Shown here piece after piece: positions 1-7,361 of a stretch of DNA of 17,142 bases. Location: assembly GCA_028703745.1 (NCBI GenBank), contig JAQVME010000007.1, positions 1 to 17,142 on the forward strand. Direction: 5' to 3'. Each line of letters opens with the position of its first letter. Positions within the stretch are counted from its first letter, which is position 1. The notes beneath the pieces are model-generated. The model was not told the DNA's origin, made no database searches, and saw only the letters and a program-made list of their open reading frames with translations. Source of the DNA: Clostridia bacterium. GTDB lineage: Bacteria; Bacillota; Clostridia; Christensenellales; DTU072. A program made the translations under genes and the position numbers.

Positions 1-442
1 CAATGGGTATGGCAAGCCCGCTTTTTTTATTTTTTGACGTCGAAAAATACACGGCTACGACATAAAGAATGGTGTCGCTTGAACCCATTATTACGCTTGC
101 CGAGCGCGCGATATAGCTGTCCACGCCATAATCGGAGTATATCTTTTCGAGAAGAGACAGACTGCCGCTTCCGGACAGAGGGCGCAATACAAGTAGCTCG
201 CAAAGTTCTTTTGGGATACCCAAAAGCCGAAATAGCGGCGCCATCGCGTCGCCTAGCATGGCAGACATGCCGCTACTTCGCATGAGTTCTATAGAAAGCA
301 GAATTGCCGCAAGATACGGCAGAATACTCACTACAAGAGTCAGCGCCTCTTTTGCGCCCTCGACGAAGCTGTCGTATACGGGGATATTTTTTAATATTGC
401 TATCAGCAGCGTTATCAGCAGCATTACTGGGACTATCAGCAT
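1..442 (-). CDS. spmB: Spore maturation protein B, partial (3' end outside window)
   Basis: The minus strand reads from an ATG at 442–440 to the window edge with no stop, giving about 147 residues; the family is usually near 178, so roughly the last 30 are missing. It begins MLIVPVMLLITLLIAILKN, a hydrophobic helix, and carries the SpmB-type core motif RPLSGSGSL followed by a segment ending GSSDTILYVV. SpmA and SpmB are nucleoside-recognition (Gate) domain membrane proteins needed for dehydration of the spore core in Bacillus. The start lies only 2 bases after the spmA stop, so the two are co-translated; no strong Shine-Dalgarno sequence is visible. Identification is confident from the motif and the spmA neighbour; that it works in sporulation here is inferred from the family. 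Confidence 0.9.
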   Translation of the reverse strand, partial: MLIVPVMLLITLLIAILKNIPVYDSFVEGAKEALTLVVSILPYLAAILLSIELMRSSGMSAMLGDAMAPLFRLLGIPKELCELLVLRPLSGSGSLSLLEKIYSDYGVDSYIARSASVIMGSSDTILYVVAVYFSTSKNKKSGLAIPI

Positions 443-444
443 AT

Positions 445-972
445 TTATCTGACCAATACTTTGACGAGAATTACGGCTATTACCGAAGTAAACAAGGTTG
501 CAGCAAGCGAGGGCAGTATTATGTCTGCTCCGCCGCCGAAGGTGGCGCGCATGGCGACGATAGTGGTGGGGATAAGCTGTATGGACGTGGCGTTGAGTAC
601 GACGAGCATTATTTTGTTCTTTTTGTGCCGCATGGTCTCCATGGCTTTGATGCCCGTAGGAGTAGCGGCGCCACCCATACCCAGCAGATTGGCGGAGATG
701 TTCAACGACAAATGCCCGTATGCCTCGGGACTTTCGTCCTTGAAAAGAAAGCCGATAGGCTTTTTTAATAACTGCGCGAGACCCTTGTCCAGCCGTCCTT
801 TTTCGAGGATTTTTAACACGGAAAGCCACACGGCGTATATGCCAAAGAGCTTGAGGCACAAACCTACGCTGCTATTGACTCCCTCAAGCATTACGCCCAT
901 AAGTTGTTCGGGATTTTTCGACGTGATTAGATATATGGAGCAAATCAATATAAGAAAAAATACAATATTCAT
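445..972 (-). CDS. spmA: Spore maturation protein A
   Basis: A 175-residue integral membrane protein, slightly shorter than Bacillus SpmA (about 196). Visible family motifs are ANLLGMGGAATPTGIKAM (about residues 94–111) and NATSIQLIPTTIVAMR (127–142), both typical of the Gate domain of SpmA. Hydrophobic stretches lie at about 2–16, 38–54 and 150–172. It sits directly upstream of spmB, the usual pairing. In Bacillus, dacB precedes spmA in the same sigma-E operon; here the upstream gene is instead an unknown membrane protein. The ATG at 972 has no evident Shine-Dalgarno sequence. A sequence AATACAAT (979–986, minus strand) resembles a sigma-E -10 element but sits so close to the ATG that the assignment is speculative. 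Confidence 0.93.
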   Translation of the reverse strand: MNIVFFLILICSIYLITSKNPEQLMGVMLEGVNSSVGLCLKLFGIYAVWLSVLKILEKGRLDKGLAQLLKKPIGFLFKDESPEAYGHLSLNISANLLGMGGAATPTGIKAMETMRHKKNKIMLVVLNATSIQLIPTTIVAMRATFGGGADIILPSLAATLFTSVIAVILVKVLVR

Positions 973-1008
973 ATAATAATTGTATTCGATGTCGCGGCTG
1001 ATTATTAT
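973..1008. repeat. 8-bp inverted repeat just upstream of the spmA start
   Basis: ATAATAAT at 973–980 is mirrored by ATTATTAT at 1001–1008 around a 20-base centre. The inner arm touches the spmA start codon. It could form an AT-only stem in the mRNA or serve as a protein-binding dyad. It is AT-rich and may be chance. No other feature is seen between 973 and 1022. Confidence 0.35.
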
Positions 1009-1022
1009 TTATGGGGAAGGAG

Positions 1023-1565
1023 TTATTTTGTCTTTTGCTTTTGTTTGGCTGCGGCTCGGTCCGCGCTCTTTTTTGCAAGAATCTTGTTGTACTCTTCGGT
1101 TATGGTTTGGCGCAGGCTTGTGAGAAAAAGCAGAATATCGTTTTTGTCACGCATAACTTCGTGCTTGTGACTGCGCGTGAGAATTTCTGACAGCGACGCG
1201 AGACGCGCAAGAGGTTCCTTAAGAATATGCAAATCGTACATAAAATATATGTCTTCAGCGTATTTTTCGGCGAAGGCAAGATAATTCTTGACCGTCAGCA
1301 AATCCAGCCCGACAAGTCTGTCTTTTTTGTTGAAATTGAGGTTGTCGAGTTTTTTTTGCGCTTTGCGTAAACAATAAATACAATCGTCAAAAAGCGTCCT
1401 TTTGCCATAACGGGTATAGAGTGATATAATGATGGCGAGACAGCTGAAAAGCGACAGATATTTCACCCAAAGCCAAAGCCTTATTAAATCTGTAAAATAT
1501 AATACGGCGAGCGCGGCGAGAACGCTTGCGCCAAGAATCGCCGGGAATCCCGAAAGCTTTTTCAC
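1023..1565 (-). CDS. Unknown membrane protein with two N-terminal helices and a charged cytoplasmic tail
   Basis: A 180-residue protein that I do not recognise. It has two predicted transmembrane helices (about 6–25 and 33–52), then a predominantly helical, charged soluble part (55–165), ending in a lysine/alanine-rich tail (166–180). Two cysteines, C62 and C65, lie just after the second helix in DCIYC. The start is GTG at 1565–1563, which overlaps the TGA of mscS as GTGA; an AAGGAG about 10 bases upstream, inside mscS, supports it. This 4-base overlap implies translational coupling to the MscS-type channel, so a role in envelope stress or as a channel partner is possible, but that is inference only. 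The gene is followed by spmA 50 bases later on the same strand. Confidence 0.8.
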   Translation of the reverse strand: MKKLSGFPAILGASVLAALAVLYFTDLIRLWLWVKYLSLFSCLAIIISLYTRYGKRTLFDDCIYCLRKAQKKLDNLNFNKKDRLVGLDLLTVKNYLAFAEKYAEDIYFMYDLHILKEPLARLASLSEILTRSHKHEVMRDKNDILLFLTSLRQTITEEYNKILAKKSADRAAAKQKQKTK

Positions 1566-2386
1566 TGCGCATTTTCTCCTTCTTGACCGTTAATGAGCAC
1601 CATGCGGTTGAGCGCAGGCTTAATGCCGTTGAGTTCAAAAGTGAAATAGACCTTCTCGGTTATATCAAAATAGATATCCCAATACATGCTTGTAGGAACC
1701 CATACTCTGAAAGCGAAAGTAACGGCGCAGTTCTCTTGCTTCAACATTCGGATTATGTGGGCAGGAGTATCGAGTATGTTGGGATGCGAGGCGGCAACTT
1801 CTTTCAGAAGCGAGGCGACCTTTTGCATGTCAGAACCGCAGGCGACGGCAAAGGTCATATCAAGACGTCTTGTCGGACGGGCGGAATAATTTGTGATGTC
1901 GCTGTTTATTACTTTTGTGTTATTGAGCACAATCTTTTTGTTATCGGGAGTGAGAAGTTCCGTAGTGAGGATACCTATAGAGCGTATGCTTCCTGCTATG
2001 CTTCCTATCTCTACATAGTCACCTTCTTTGAAAGGCTTTGTGAAGATGATTATCATGCCGTTTGCAAAGTTCGATAGGCTGCCTTGCAGCGCAAGACCGA
2101 TAGCAAGTCCCGCCGTGCCAAGAACGGCGATAAGCCCCGTCGAAGCATTCGGGAAGAGCAGGCTGATGACGAGAAAGAGCAGTACGAGCTTGAGCGTAAA
2201 GTTGATTATTGATACGATGAAAGACGCCGTGGCGCCCTCGACTGCGGTGCGTTGCAGCGAGGATTTTGATACCCTTGAAACCGTCTTTATTATTAGTAAT
2301 CCAAGGAATAATACTACGACAGCCATAAGGATATTTAGTCCGGTATTCTCAAGGAAAGACGTTATTTTGTCAACTATTTGCTGCAT
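1562..2386 (-). CDS. mscS: Small-conductance mechanosensitive channel (MscS family)
   Basis: A 274-residue protein, close to E. coli MscS (286). Three N-terminal helices are visible at about 18–38, 60–78 and 84–112. The last holds the Gly/Ala-rich pore-lining pattern GTAGLAIGLALQGSLSNFA (90–108), followed by the beta-domain signature FTKPFKEGDYVEIG (115–128). MscS channels open under membrane tension and release solutes on osmotic downshock. A further upstream ATG at 2446 exists, but a GGAGG at 2391–2395 five bases before the ATG at 2386 decides the start. The usual C-terminal IPFPQ-like motif after the last beta segment is replaced by NGIKPALNRMVLI, so the cytoplasmic end is divergent. The gene leads a minus-strand group with the downstream unknown membrane protein. 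Confidence 0.93.
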   Translation of the reverse strand: MQQIVDKITSFLENTGLNILMAVVVLFLGLLIIKTVSRVSKSSLQRTAVEGATASFIVSIINFTLKLVLLFLVISLLFPNASTGLIAVLGTAGLAIGLALQGSLSNFANGMIIIFTKPFKEGDYVEIGSIAGSIRSIGILTTELLTPDNKKIVLNNTKVINSDITNYSARPTRRLDMTFAVACGSDMQKVASLLKEVAASHPNILDTPAHIIRMLKQENCAVTFAFRVWVPTSMYWDIYFDITEKVYFTFELNGIKPALNRMVLINGQEGENAQ

Positions 2387-2390
2387 TTCG

Positions 2391-2395
2391 CCTCC
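2391..2395 (-). promoter_or_regulatory. Shine-Dalgarno sequence of mscS
   Basis: GGAGG on the minus strand, four bases before the ATG at 2386–2384. It fixes the start against the longer in-frame option at 2446, which has no such site. The rest of 2396–2460 holds no confident mscS promoter; a weak TTGTCA (2469–2464)/16/TATGGT (2447–2442) pair is the best I see. Confidence 0.8.
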
Positions 2396-2462
2396 GTATA
2401 TATTTGTAATATTTTCCAAACAATATAATATTAACAAAAAAACCATAAAATAGCCAGTATAA

Positions 2463-2491
2463 TTGACAATAAAGTGAGGCTATGATATCAT
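2463..2491 (+). promoter_or_regulatory. Promoter of leuS (consensus -35, extended -10)
   Basis: TTGACA at 2463–2468, a 17-base spacer, then TATCAT at 2486–2491, preceded by TG at 2483–2484 (extended -10). Transcription would begin near 2498, leaving a leader of about 25 bases before the leuS ATG. That is far too short for a T-box riboswitch. Confidence 0.75.
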
Positions 2492-2522
2492 TAAATGAAT
2501 TTTTCTAACAAAGAGGTACGCG

Positions 2523-4922
2523 ATGACGAAAGTATATAACCCCAAAGAGATTGAGAAGAAATGGCAGGAATACTGGTACGCCAACAAGGTTTTTGAGACC
2601 ACAGAGGATGACAGCCGTAAGAAGTTTTACGGGCTGATAGAATTCCCTTATCCTTCGGGCGCCGGACTGCACGTGGGGCACATTAGAGCCTTTTCTTCCA
2701 TGGAGGTTATTTCCCGAAAAAGAAGATTGCAGGGCTACAACGTGCTTTTCCCCATAGGTTATGACGCCTTCGGATTGCCCACCGAGAATTATGCCATAAA
2801 AACCAAGCAACACCCGAGAATCGTCACGGATAACAATATAAAGAAATTCGAAACACAGCTCAAGGCAATAGGATACAGCTTCGACTGGGACAGAACCATA
2901 GACACCACTGACGAGGGCTATTACAAATGGACGCAATGGATTTTTCTTCAGCTTTTCAAAAAAGGGCTGGCGTACAAGTCAAAAACGCTTGTCAATTTTT
3001 GTCCCGAATGCAAAGTAGTGCTGGCGAACGAAGAATCGCAGAACGGCGTTTGCGACCGTTGCGGCTCTGAGGTTATACAGAAGGAAAAGGACGTATGGTT
3101 CCTTCGCATCAGAAATTACGCCGACAGATTGCTTGAAGGGTTGACGGACCTTGACTTTCTCGAAAAAATAAAGGTTGAACAACAGAACTGGATAGGCAAG
3201 TCCTGCGGCGCTGAAGTGGAATTCACCATAAAAGGCGGCGGCAAAGAATATCCTCTGGTAGTTTATACCACGAGACCCGATACCATTTACGGCGCAACCT
3301 TCCTTGTGGTTTCGCCCGAGCATCCCATGATACAGAGCTTTGCCGGCAGTATCGGTAATTTCGACGAAATAAGGGATTATCAACAGCAAGCCAAACTCAA
3401 GAAGGAATTTGAGAGAGTACACCTCGCAAAAGAAAAGAGCGGTGTAAGAATAGACGGCATAACCGCCGTAAATCCCATAACCGGTTGTGACATACCCGTG
3501 TTTACCGCCGATTACGTTATGATGGATTACGGCACAGGCGCCATTATGGCGGTGCCGGCGCACGATACAAGGGATTATGAATTTGCCAAGAAATATTCAT
3601 TGCCGATAATTGAGGTTATCAAAGGCGGAGATATCGAGAAGGAAGCGTATATCGCCAAGGACGGCGGCATCATGGTTAATTCCGGCTTTTTGAACGGTCT
3701 TTCCGTACCCGAAGCTATTGACGCAATGACGGCGTATATGAAAAAGCTCGGCGTTGGCACGCCCAAGACGGATTTCAAGATGAAGGACTGGGCGTTCAAC
3801 CGCCAGAGGTATTGGGGCGAACCCATTCCCATAATAAACTGCCCGAAATGCGGACAGGTGCCCATGGACGAAAAGGATTTGCCGCTGGTATTGCCCAAGC
3901 TTGAGGACTTTTCACCGACGGACGACGCTTCGTCTCCGCTGTCGAAAGTGACCGAATGGGTCAACACCACTTGCCCTGTATGCGGAGGCCCGGCGACGAG
4001 AGAAACCGACACCATGCCGCAATGGGCGGGCAGCAGCTGGTATTATCTCAGATATATGAGCCCGCGTGACGGTGAGCACGTCGTAAATCCCGAGGCATAC
4101 AAGTATTGGGGACAGGTCGACTGGTACAACGGCGGCATGGAACACGTGACAAGGCATCTCATATATTCGCGTTTTTGGAATATGTTTTTATACGATATTG
4201 GCGTAGTCACAAATGCCGAACCCTATCTCAGGCGGTCGGCGCAGGGACTAATTCTCGGCGCGGACGGCGAGAAGATGAGCAAATCCAGAAACAACGTCGT
4301 AAATCCGGACGACGTCATAAAAGAATACGGCGCAGACGTGCTGAGACTTTTTACACTGTTCATCGGCGACTACGAAAAGAGCGCTCCGTGGAATCCCGAC
4401 GCCATAAAAGGCTGTTCACGCTTCCTTAACAAGCTGTGGAACCTTATGGATATCATAAAAGAAGGGGACGTGGCGGACGTAAACATCGACTTATGCATAA
4501 AGAAGGTGGACGACGATTTTGAATCGCTGAAGTTCAACACGGCTATCGCTCAGGTTATGTCCACCGTCAACGACATTTATCAGAGAGGATATGTAACAAA
4601 GTCCGAATTTAAGAAATTGCTGATTATACTCAATCCCATTGTGCCGCATATAACCAGCGAAATATACGAAATAATAAACGGCGGCGCAAAAATCGAACGT
4701 CAAAAATGGCCCTCTTACGACGAAAGCAAGCTGGCAAAGGACGAGGTGGACATCCCCGTTCAGCTCAACGGCAAACTCAAGGGCAGAATCACCGTTTCCG
4801 CCACTGCGTCCCGAGAAGACGCGCTTGAAGCCGTAAACAAATCGACGGGTATTCTCGAAGGGAAAAACATAATAAAGGTTATTTACGTTGAAGGAAAGAT
4901 AATAAATATCGTAGCGAGATAG
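2523..4922 (+). CDS. leuS: Leucyl-tRNA synthetase
   Basis: A 799-residue class Ia aminoacyl-tRNA synthetase that charges tRNA-Leu; the length matches Bacillus LeuRS (about 804). The HIGH-type motif is HVGH at 50–53 and the KMSKS loop is at 584–588 (GEKMSKSRNN). A zinc-binding knuckle with paired cysteines lies at 160–180 (CPEC … CDRC), and a second CPKC/CPVC pair is near 440–487. The CP1 editing domain shows TTRPDTIYG (249–257) and DYGTGAIMAVPAHD (335–348), with the probable editing aspartate in RDYEF (D351). The GAGG site at 2513–2516 supports the ATG at 2523. The gene appears monocistronic with its own promoter, and no terminator hairpin is evident after it. No T-box leader is present. Confidence 0.98.
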   Translation: MTKVYNPKEIEKKWQEYWYANKVFETTEDDSRKKFYGLIEFPYPSGAGLHVGHIRAFSSMEVISRKRRLQGYNVLFPIGYDAFGLPTENYAIKTKQHPRIVTDNNIKKFETQLKAIGYSFDWDRTIDTTDEGYYKWTQWIFLQLFKKGLAYKSKTLVNFCPECKVVLANEESQNGVCDRCGSEVIQKEKDVWFLRIRNYADRLLEGLTDLDFLEKIKVEQQNWIGKSCGAEVEFTIKGGGKEYPLVVYTTRPDTIYGATFLVVSPEHPMIQSFAGSIGNFDEIRDYQQQAKLKKEFERVHLAKEKSGVRIDGITAVNPITGCDIPVFTADYVMMDYGTGAIMAVPAHDTRDYEFAKKYSLPIIEVIKGGDIEKEAYIAKDGGIMVNSGFLNGLSVPEAIDAMTAYMKKLGVGTPKTDFKMKDWAFNRQRYWGEPIPIINCPKCGQVPMDEKDLPLVLPKLEDFSPTDDASSPLSKVTEWVNTTCPVCGGPATRETDTMPQWAGSSWYYLRYMSPRDGEHVVNPEAYKYWGQVDWYNGGMEHVTRHLIYSRFWNMFLYDIGVVTNAEPYLRRSAQGLILGADGEKMSKSRNNVVNPDDVIKEYGADVLRLFTLFIGDYEKSAPWNPDAIKGCSRFLNKLWNLMDIIKEGDVADVNIDLCIKKVDDDFESLKFNTAIAQVMSTVNDIYQRGYVTKSEFKKLLIILNPIVPHITSEIYEIINGGAKIERQKWPSYDESKLAKDEVDIPVQLNGKLKGRITVSATASREDALEAVNKSTGILEGKNIIKVIYVEGKIINIVAR

Positions 4923-4968
4923 TTACTGTTTTTGCTTTTATTTTACCGATAATTTCTTTTGAATATAG

Positions 4969-4997
4969 TTGCTATTTGAAGGGAAAAATATTAGAAT
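4969..4997 (+). promoter_or_regulatory. Promoter of gap
   Basis: TTGCTA (4969–4974), 17-base spacer, TAGAAT (4992–4997). The predicted start is near 5004, and an AGGAGG ribosome binding site follows at 5021–5026, eight bases before the gap ATG. Separate initiation suits a highly expressed glycolytic gene. Confidence 0.65.
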
Positions 4998-5034
4998 GAG
5001 GACAGTAAAAATTATTCGTCAGGAGGAATAAAAC

Positions 5035-6051
5035 ATGGCAAGAGTAAAAATAGGTATCAATGGTTTCGGCAGAATCGGCCGTTTGGTTTTCCGTGCGTGC
5101 TGCGACAGAAAGGACGTTAAGGTTGTGGGTATCAATGACCCGTTTATCAATCTTGAATATATGAAATATATGCTTCAGTATGACACGGTGCATGGTCAGT
5201 TCCAGGGCACAATAGAGATTGCCGAAGGCAAGCTCGTAGTCAACGGCAACGCCATCACGGTATTCGCCGAGAAGGATCCCGCAAACATCAACTGGAAGGC
5301 TTGCGGCGCAAAATATATTGCAGAGGCTACCGGCGTATTCACCACCGTTGAGAAGGCAAAAGCCCATTTCAAGAACGGCGCAAAGAAAGTAGTTATTACG
5401 GCTCCGTCCGCCGACGCTCCCATGTTCGTTATGGGCGTTAACGAGGCAAGCTATGACAAGAAGATGAAGGTTGTATCAAACGCCAGCTGCACGACGAACT
5501 GCCTTGCTCCTTTAGCGAAGGTAATCAACGACAAGTTCGGCATTGTTGAAGGTCTTATGACCACCGTACACTCCACCACTGCCACACAAAAGACCGTCGA
5601 CGGTCCCTCTATGAAGGACTGGAGAGGCGGAAGAGCAGCTGCGGCAAACATCATTCCCTCGTCCACAGGCGCCGCAAAGGCAGTAGGCAAGGTTATCCCA
5701 GCATTGAATGGAAAGCTCACCGGTATGGCGTTCAGAGTACCCACTCTTGACGTAAGCGTTGTCGACCTGACCGTAAGGCTTGATAAGACCGCTACCTACG
5801 ACGAAGTAAAAGCGGCTATCAAAGAAGCCAGCGAAACGACCATGAATGGCATACTCGGATATACCGAGGACGACGTTGTTTCCAGCGATTTCATACACGA
5901 ACCGAGAACCAGCGTATTTGACGCAAAAGCAGGCATTGCCCTCAACGGCAATTTCATGAAACTCATTAGCTGGTATGACAACGAGTGGGGTTATTCAAAC
6001 AAGGTTGTCGACCTTATCGTTCACATGGCGAAGGTTGACCGCGCAGAATAA
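5035..6051 (+). CDS. gap: Glyceraldehyde-3-phosphate dehydrogenase, type I
   Basis: A 338-residue enzyme that oxidises glyceraldehyde-3-phosphate to 1,3-bisphosphoglycerate with NAD in cytoplasmic glycolysis. The N-terminal Rossmann motif is INGFGRIGR (8–16). Asp35 in INDPF sits where an acidic residue favours NAD over NADP. The catalytic centre is SNASCTTNCL with Cys152, and His179 lies in TTVHSTTA. The substrate-binding region GRAAAANIIPSSTGAAKAVG (199–218) and the C-terminal SWYDNEWGYS (312–321) are intact. A strong AGGAGG at 5021–5026 supports the ATG. It is not followed by pgk or tpi; the next gene is murG on the opposite strand, so gap is monocistronic here, ending at a strong terminator. 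Confidence 0.98.
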   Translation: MARVKIGINGFGRIGRLVFRACCDRKDVKVVGINDPFINLEYMKYMLQYDTVHGQFQGTIEIAEGKLVVNGNAITVFAEKDPANINWKACGAKYIAEATGVFTTVEKAKAHFKNGAKKVVITAPSADAPMFVMGVNEASYDKKMKVVSNASCTTNCLAPLAKVINDKFGIVEGLMTTVHSTTATQKTVDGPSMKDWRGGRAAAANIIPSSTGAAKAVGKVIPALNGKLTGMAFRVPTLDVSVVDLTVRLDKTATYDEVKAAIKEASETTMNGILGYTEDDVVSSDFIHEPRTSVFDAKAGIALNGNFMKLISWYDNEWGYSNKVVDLIVHMAKVDRAE

Positions 6052-6094
6052 CAAATAATTTTCATCAATAATTTACAATATATAAATGATTGAC

Positions 6095-6133
6095 AAAAAA
6101 AGAGGGACCGTCGTAACGATAGTCCCTTTTTTC
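6095..6133. terminator. Bidirectional intrinsic terminator between gap and murG
   Basis: An A-tract (6095–6101), then a stem of AGGGAC (6103–6108) pairing with GTCCCT (6122–6127). It continues after one C/A mismatch into GTCG/CGAT (one G-T wobble) around a TAA loop, followed by a T-tract (6127–6132). The flanking A and T runs let it work on both strands, stopping gap (plus) and murG (minus, stop at 6148). Between 6052 and 6094 there is only AT-rich spacer. Confidence 0.88.
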
Positions 6134-6147
6134 GTGATTTGCTTAGG

Positions 6148-7179
6148 CTATTTTTTATTTTCACCTATTACATCAAGCAGCCTTTTTACTATTCTTACGT
6201 TTGCATCCTTTTGCTTGCCCTTGATGCTGAGAGAGGGTGAAAGGTACAGGCGGCGAATGCTTTCGGAAAGGCTCTCCGGCGTTAAGCGGCTTTGCTCAAG
6301 CATCGTGACCAAACCCCGTTTTTGATAAGACATGGCGTTATCCACCTGATCGCCTCTTGAAGAACCTTTTGGCAGAGGTATTACCAAAGTTCTTTTGCCC
6401 GTGGAGGCAAGCTCCGCAAGGGAGTTGGCACCGCCCCTTGTTACTACGACGTCGGCGGCTGCGAACAGGTCGTAAATGTCGGAGGCGTATTCGAGCTGCA
6501 GATAGTTTTTTGCTTTGATTGCAGTATCGCGGCTCTTGCCGGCGATATGAACGACAAAGAAGTCTGCCGTCAAAGAAGGCAAGGCATTATATACCGCGTC
6601 GTTTATTGCGGTGCTGCCGCTGCTGCCGCCGACGATAAGAGCAAGAGGCAAATTGGCAGGCAACTTATAGTTCTGCACCGCGCGAGCTTTTTTGCCCTCA
6701 AAGATTTCGTTCCGGACGGGGTTGCCTGCATATTCGCCGCCTTTAGTCTCTTCAAAAGAGGTAAGCACCAGCTTAGCAAATTTAGACACCAGCTTGTTTG
6801 CCAGCCCTAGCGTCATATCCGATTCGTGAACGACTATGGGGATGTTCAAACGTCTTGCGGCAAAACAAGTCGGCAAAGCGACATAACCGCCTTTTGAGAA
6901 TACCAAATCGGGCTTTAAGGTTTCCAAGATGACGGTAGCTTGACGTACCGCCTTCATTAGCACATAAGGAATTTTCAGGTTTTTTAATAGGTTTGCGCGG
7001 TCGAGCTTAATAACATCCGTTGAATAAAACGGCAGATTCTTTGCTTCCACCAGCCGCTTTTCCATGCCGTATCCGCCGATATAATGTATTTCGTCAAAGT
7101 GTTTTTTCAGTTCGGGCACAAGAGCAAGATTTGGGATAATGTGCCCTCCCGTGCCGCCGCCCGTCAAAACAATCTTCAT
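6148..7179 (-). CDS. murG: UDP-N-acetylglucosamine–undecaprenyl-PP-MurNAc-pentapeptide GlcNAc transferase (lipid II synthase)
   Basis: A 343-residue GT28-family glycosyltransferase that adds GlcNAc to lipid I, making lipid II on the inner face of the membrane. The N-terminal glycine loop is TGGGTGGHIIPNLAL (6–20). The second glycine-rich motif GGSSGSTAIN is at 184–193. The UDP-GlcNAc site VTRGGANSLAEL is at 246–257 (Glu256), and GDQVDNA follows at 276–282. Length is near the family norm (about 355). A GGAGAG on the minus strand (7192–7187) precedes the ATG at 7179. murG normally lies inside the dcw cluster with mraY, murD, ftsW or murC; here it is alone, flanked by gap and a lipase gene. It ends just before the shared terminator. 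Confidence 0.97.
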   Translation of the reverse strand: MKIVLTGGGTGGHIIPNLALVPELKKHFDEIHYIGGYGMEKRLVEAKNLPFYSTDVIKLDRANLLKNLKIPYVLMKAVRQATVILETLKPDLVFSKGGYVALPTCFAARRLNIPIVVHESDMTLGLANKLVSKFAKLVLTSFEETKGGEYAGNPVRNEIFEGKKARAVQNYKLPANLPLALIVGGSSGSTAINDAVYNALPSLTADFFVVHIAGKSRDTAIKAKNYLQLEYASDIYDLFAAADVVVTRGGANSLAELASTGKRTLVIPLPKGSSRGDQVDNAMSYQKRGLVTMLEQSRLTPESLSESIRRLYLSPSLSIKGKQKDANVRIVKRLLDVIGENKK

Positions 7180-7218
7180 AATGGTGCTCTCCTAACGTAC
7201 ATTTTTGCCGTCACTTAT

Positions 7219-7248
7219 ATAGTATGAACAATCGCCGCCGGTTGATAA
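7219..7248 (-). promoter_or_regulatory. Possible promoter of murG
   Basis: On the minus strand, TTATCA (7248–7243), an 18-base spacer and TACTAT (7224–7219). This gives a start near 7212 and a leader of about 30 bases. The match is weak and other phasings, such as TATATA at 7221–7216, are possible. Confidence 0.3.
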
Positions 7249-7300
7249 AGCGCGTAGGCGTATAAATAATTTTTTAAGCGCGGCGGAAAGATATTGGCTC

Positions 7301-7329
7301 TTGATTATCTTGACATTAGGTTGTATAAT
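7301..7329 (+). promoter_or_regulatory. Promoter of the hydrolase–lipoprotein operon
   Basis: TTGATT (7301–7306), 17-base spacer, TATAAT (7324–7329), giving a start near 7336. A second TATAAT at 7337–7342 and a TTGACA at 7310–7315 lie within the same 45 bases but are spaced 21 apart, so the first pairing is preferred. The ribosome binding site GTGAGGTAG follows before the ATG at 7362. Confidence 0.6.
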
Positions 7330-7361
7330 GTTTTAGTATAATATAGTATTGTGAGGTAGAT

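Noticed and set aside
4923..4968. Terminator after leuS
   Set aside because: Only T-rich sequence and a 7-base long-range match (TTACTGT/ACAGTAA) are present; no hairpin with a T-tract.
6086..6325. Plus-strand reading frame of 79 codons after gap
   Set aside because: It runs through the shared terminator and antisense to murG, whose protein is clearly conserved.
7231..7290. CGCCGC/GCGGCG inverted repeat between murG and the lipase gene
   Set aside because: The arms are 6 bases and about 45 bases apart with no supporting inner stem; likely chance in a GC-rich patch.
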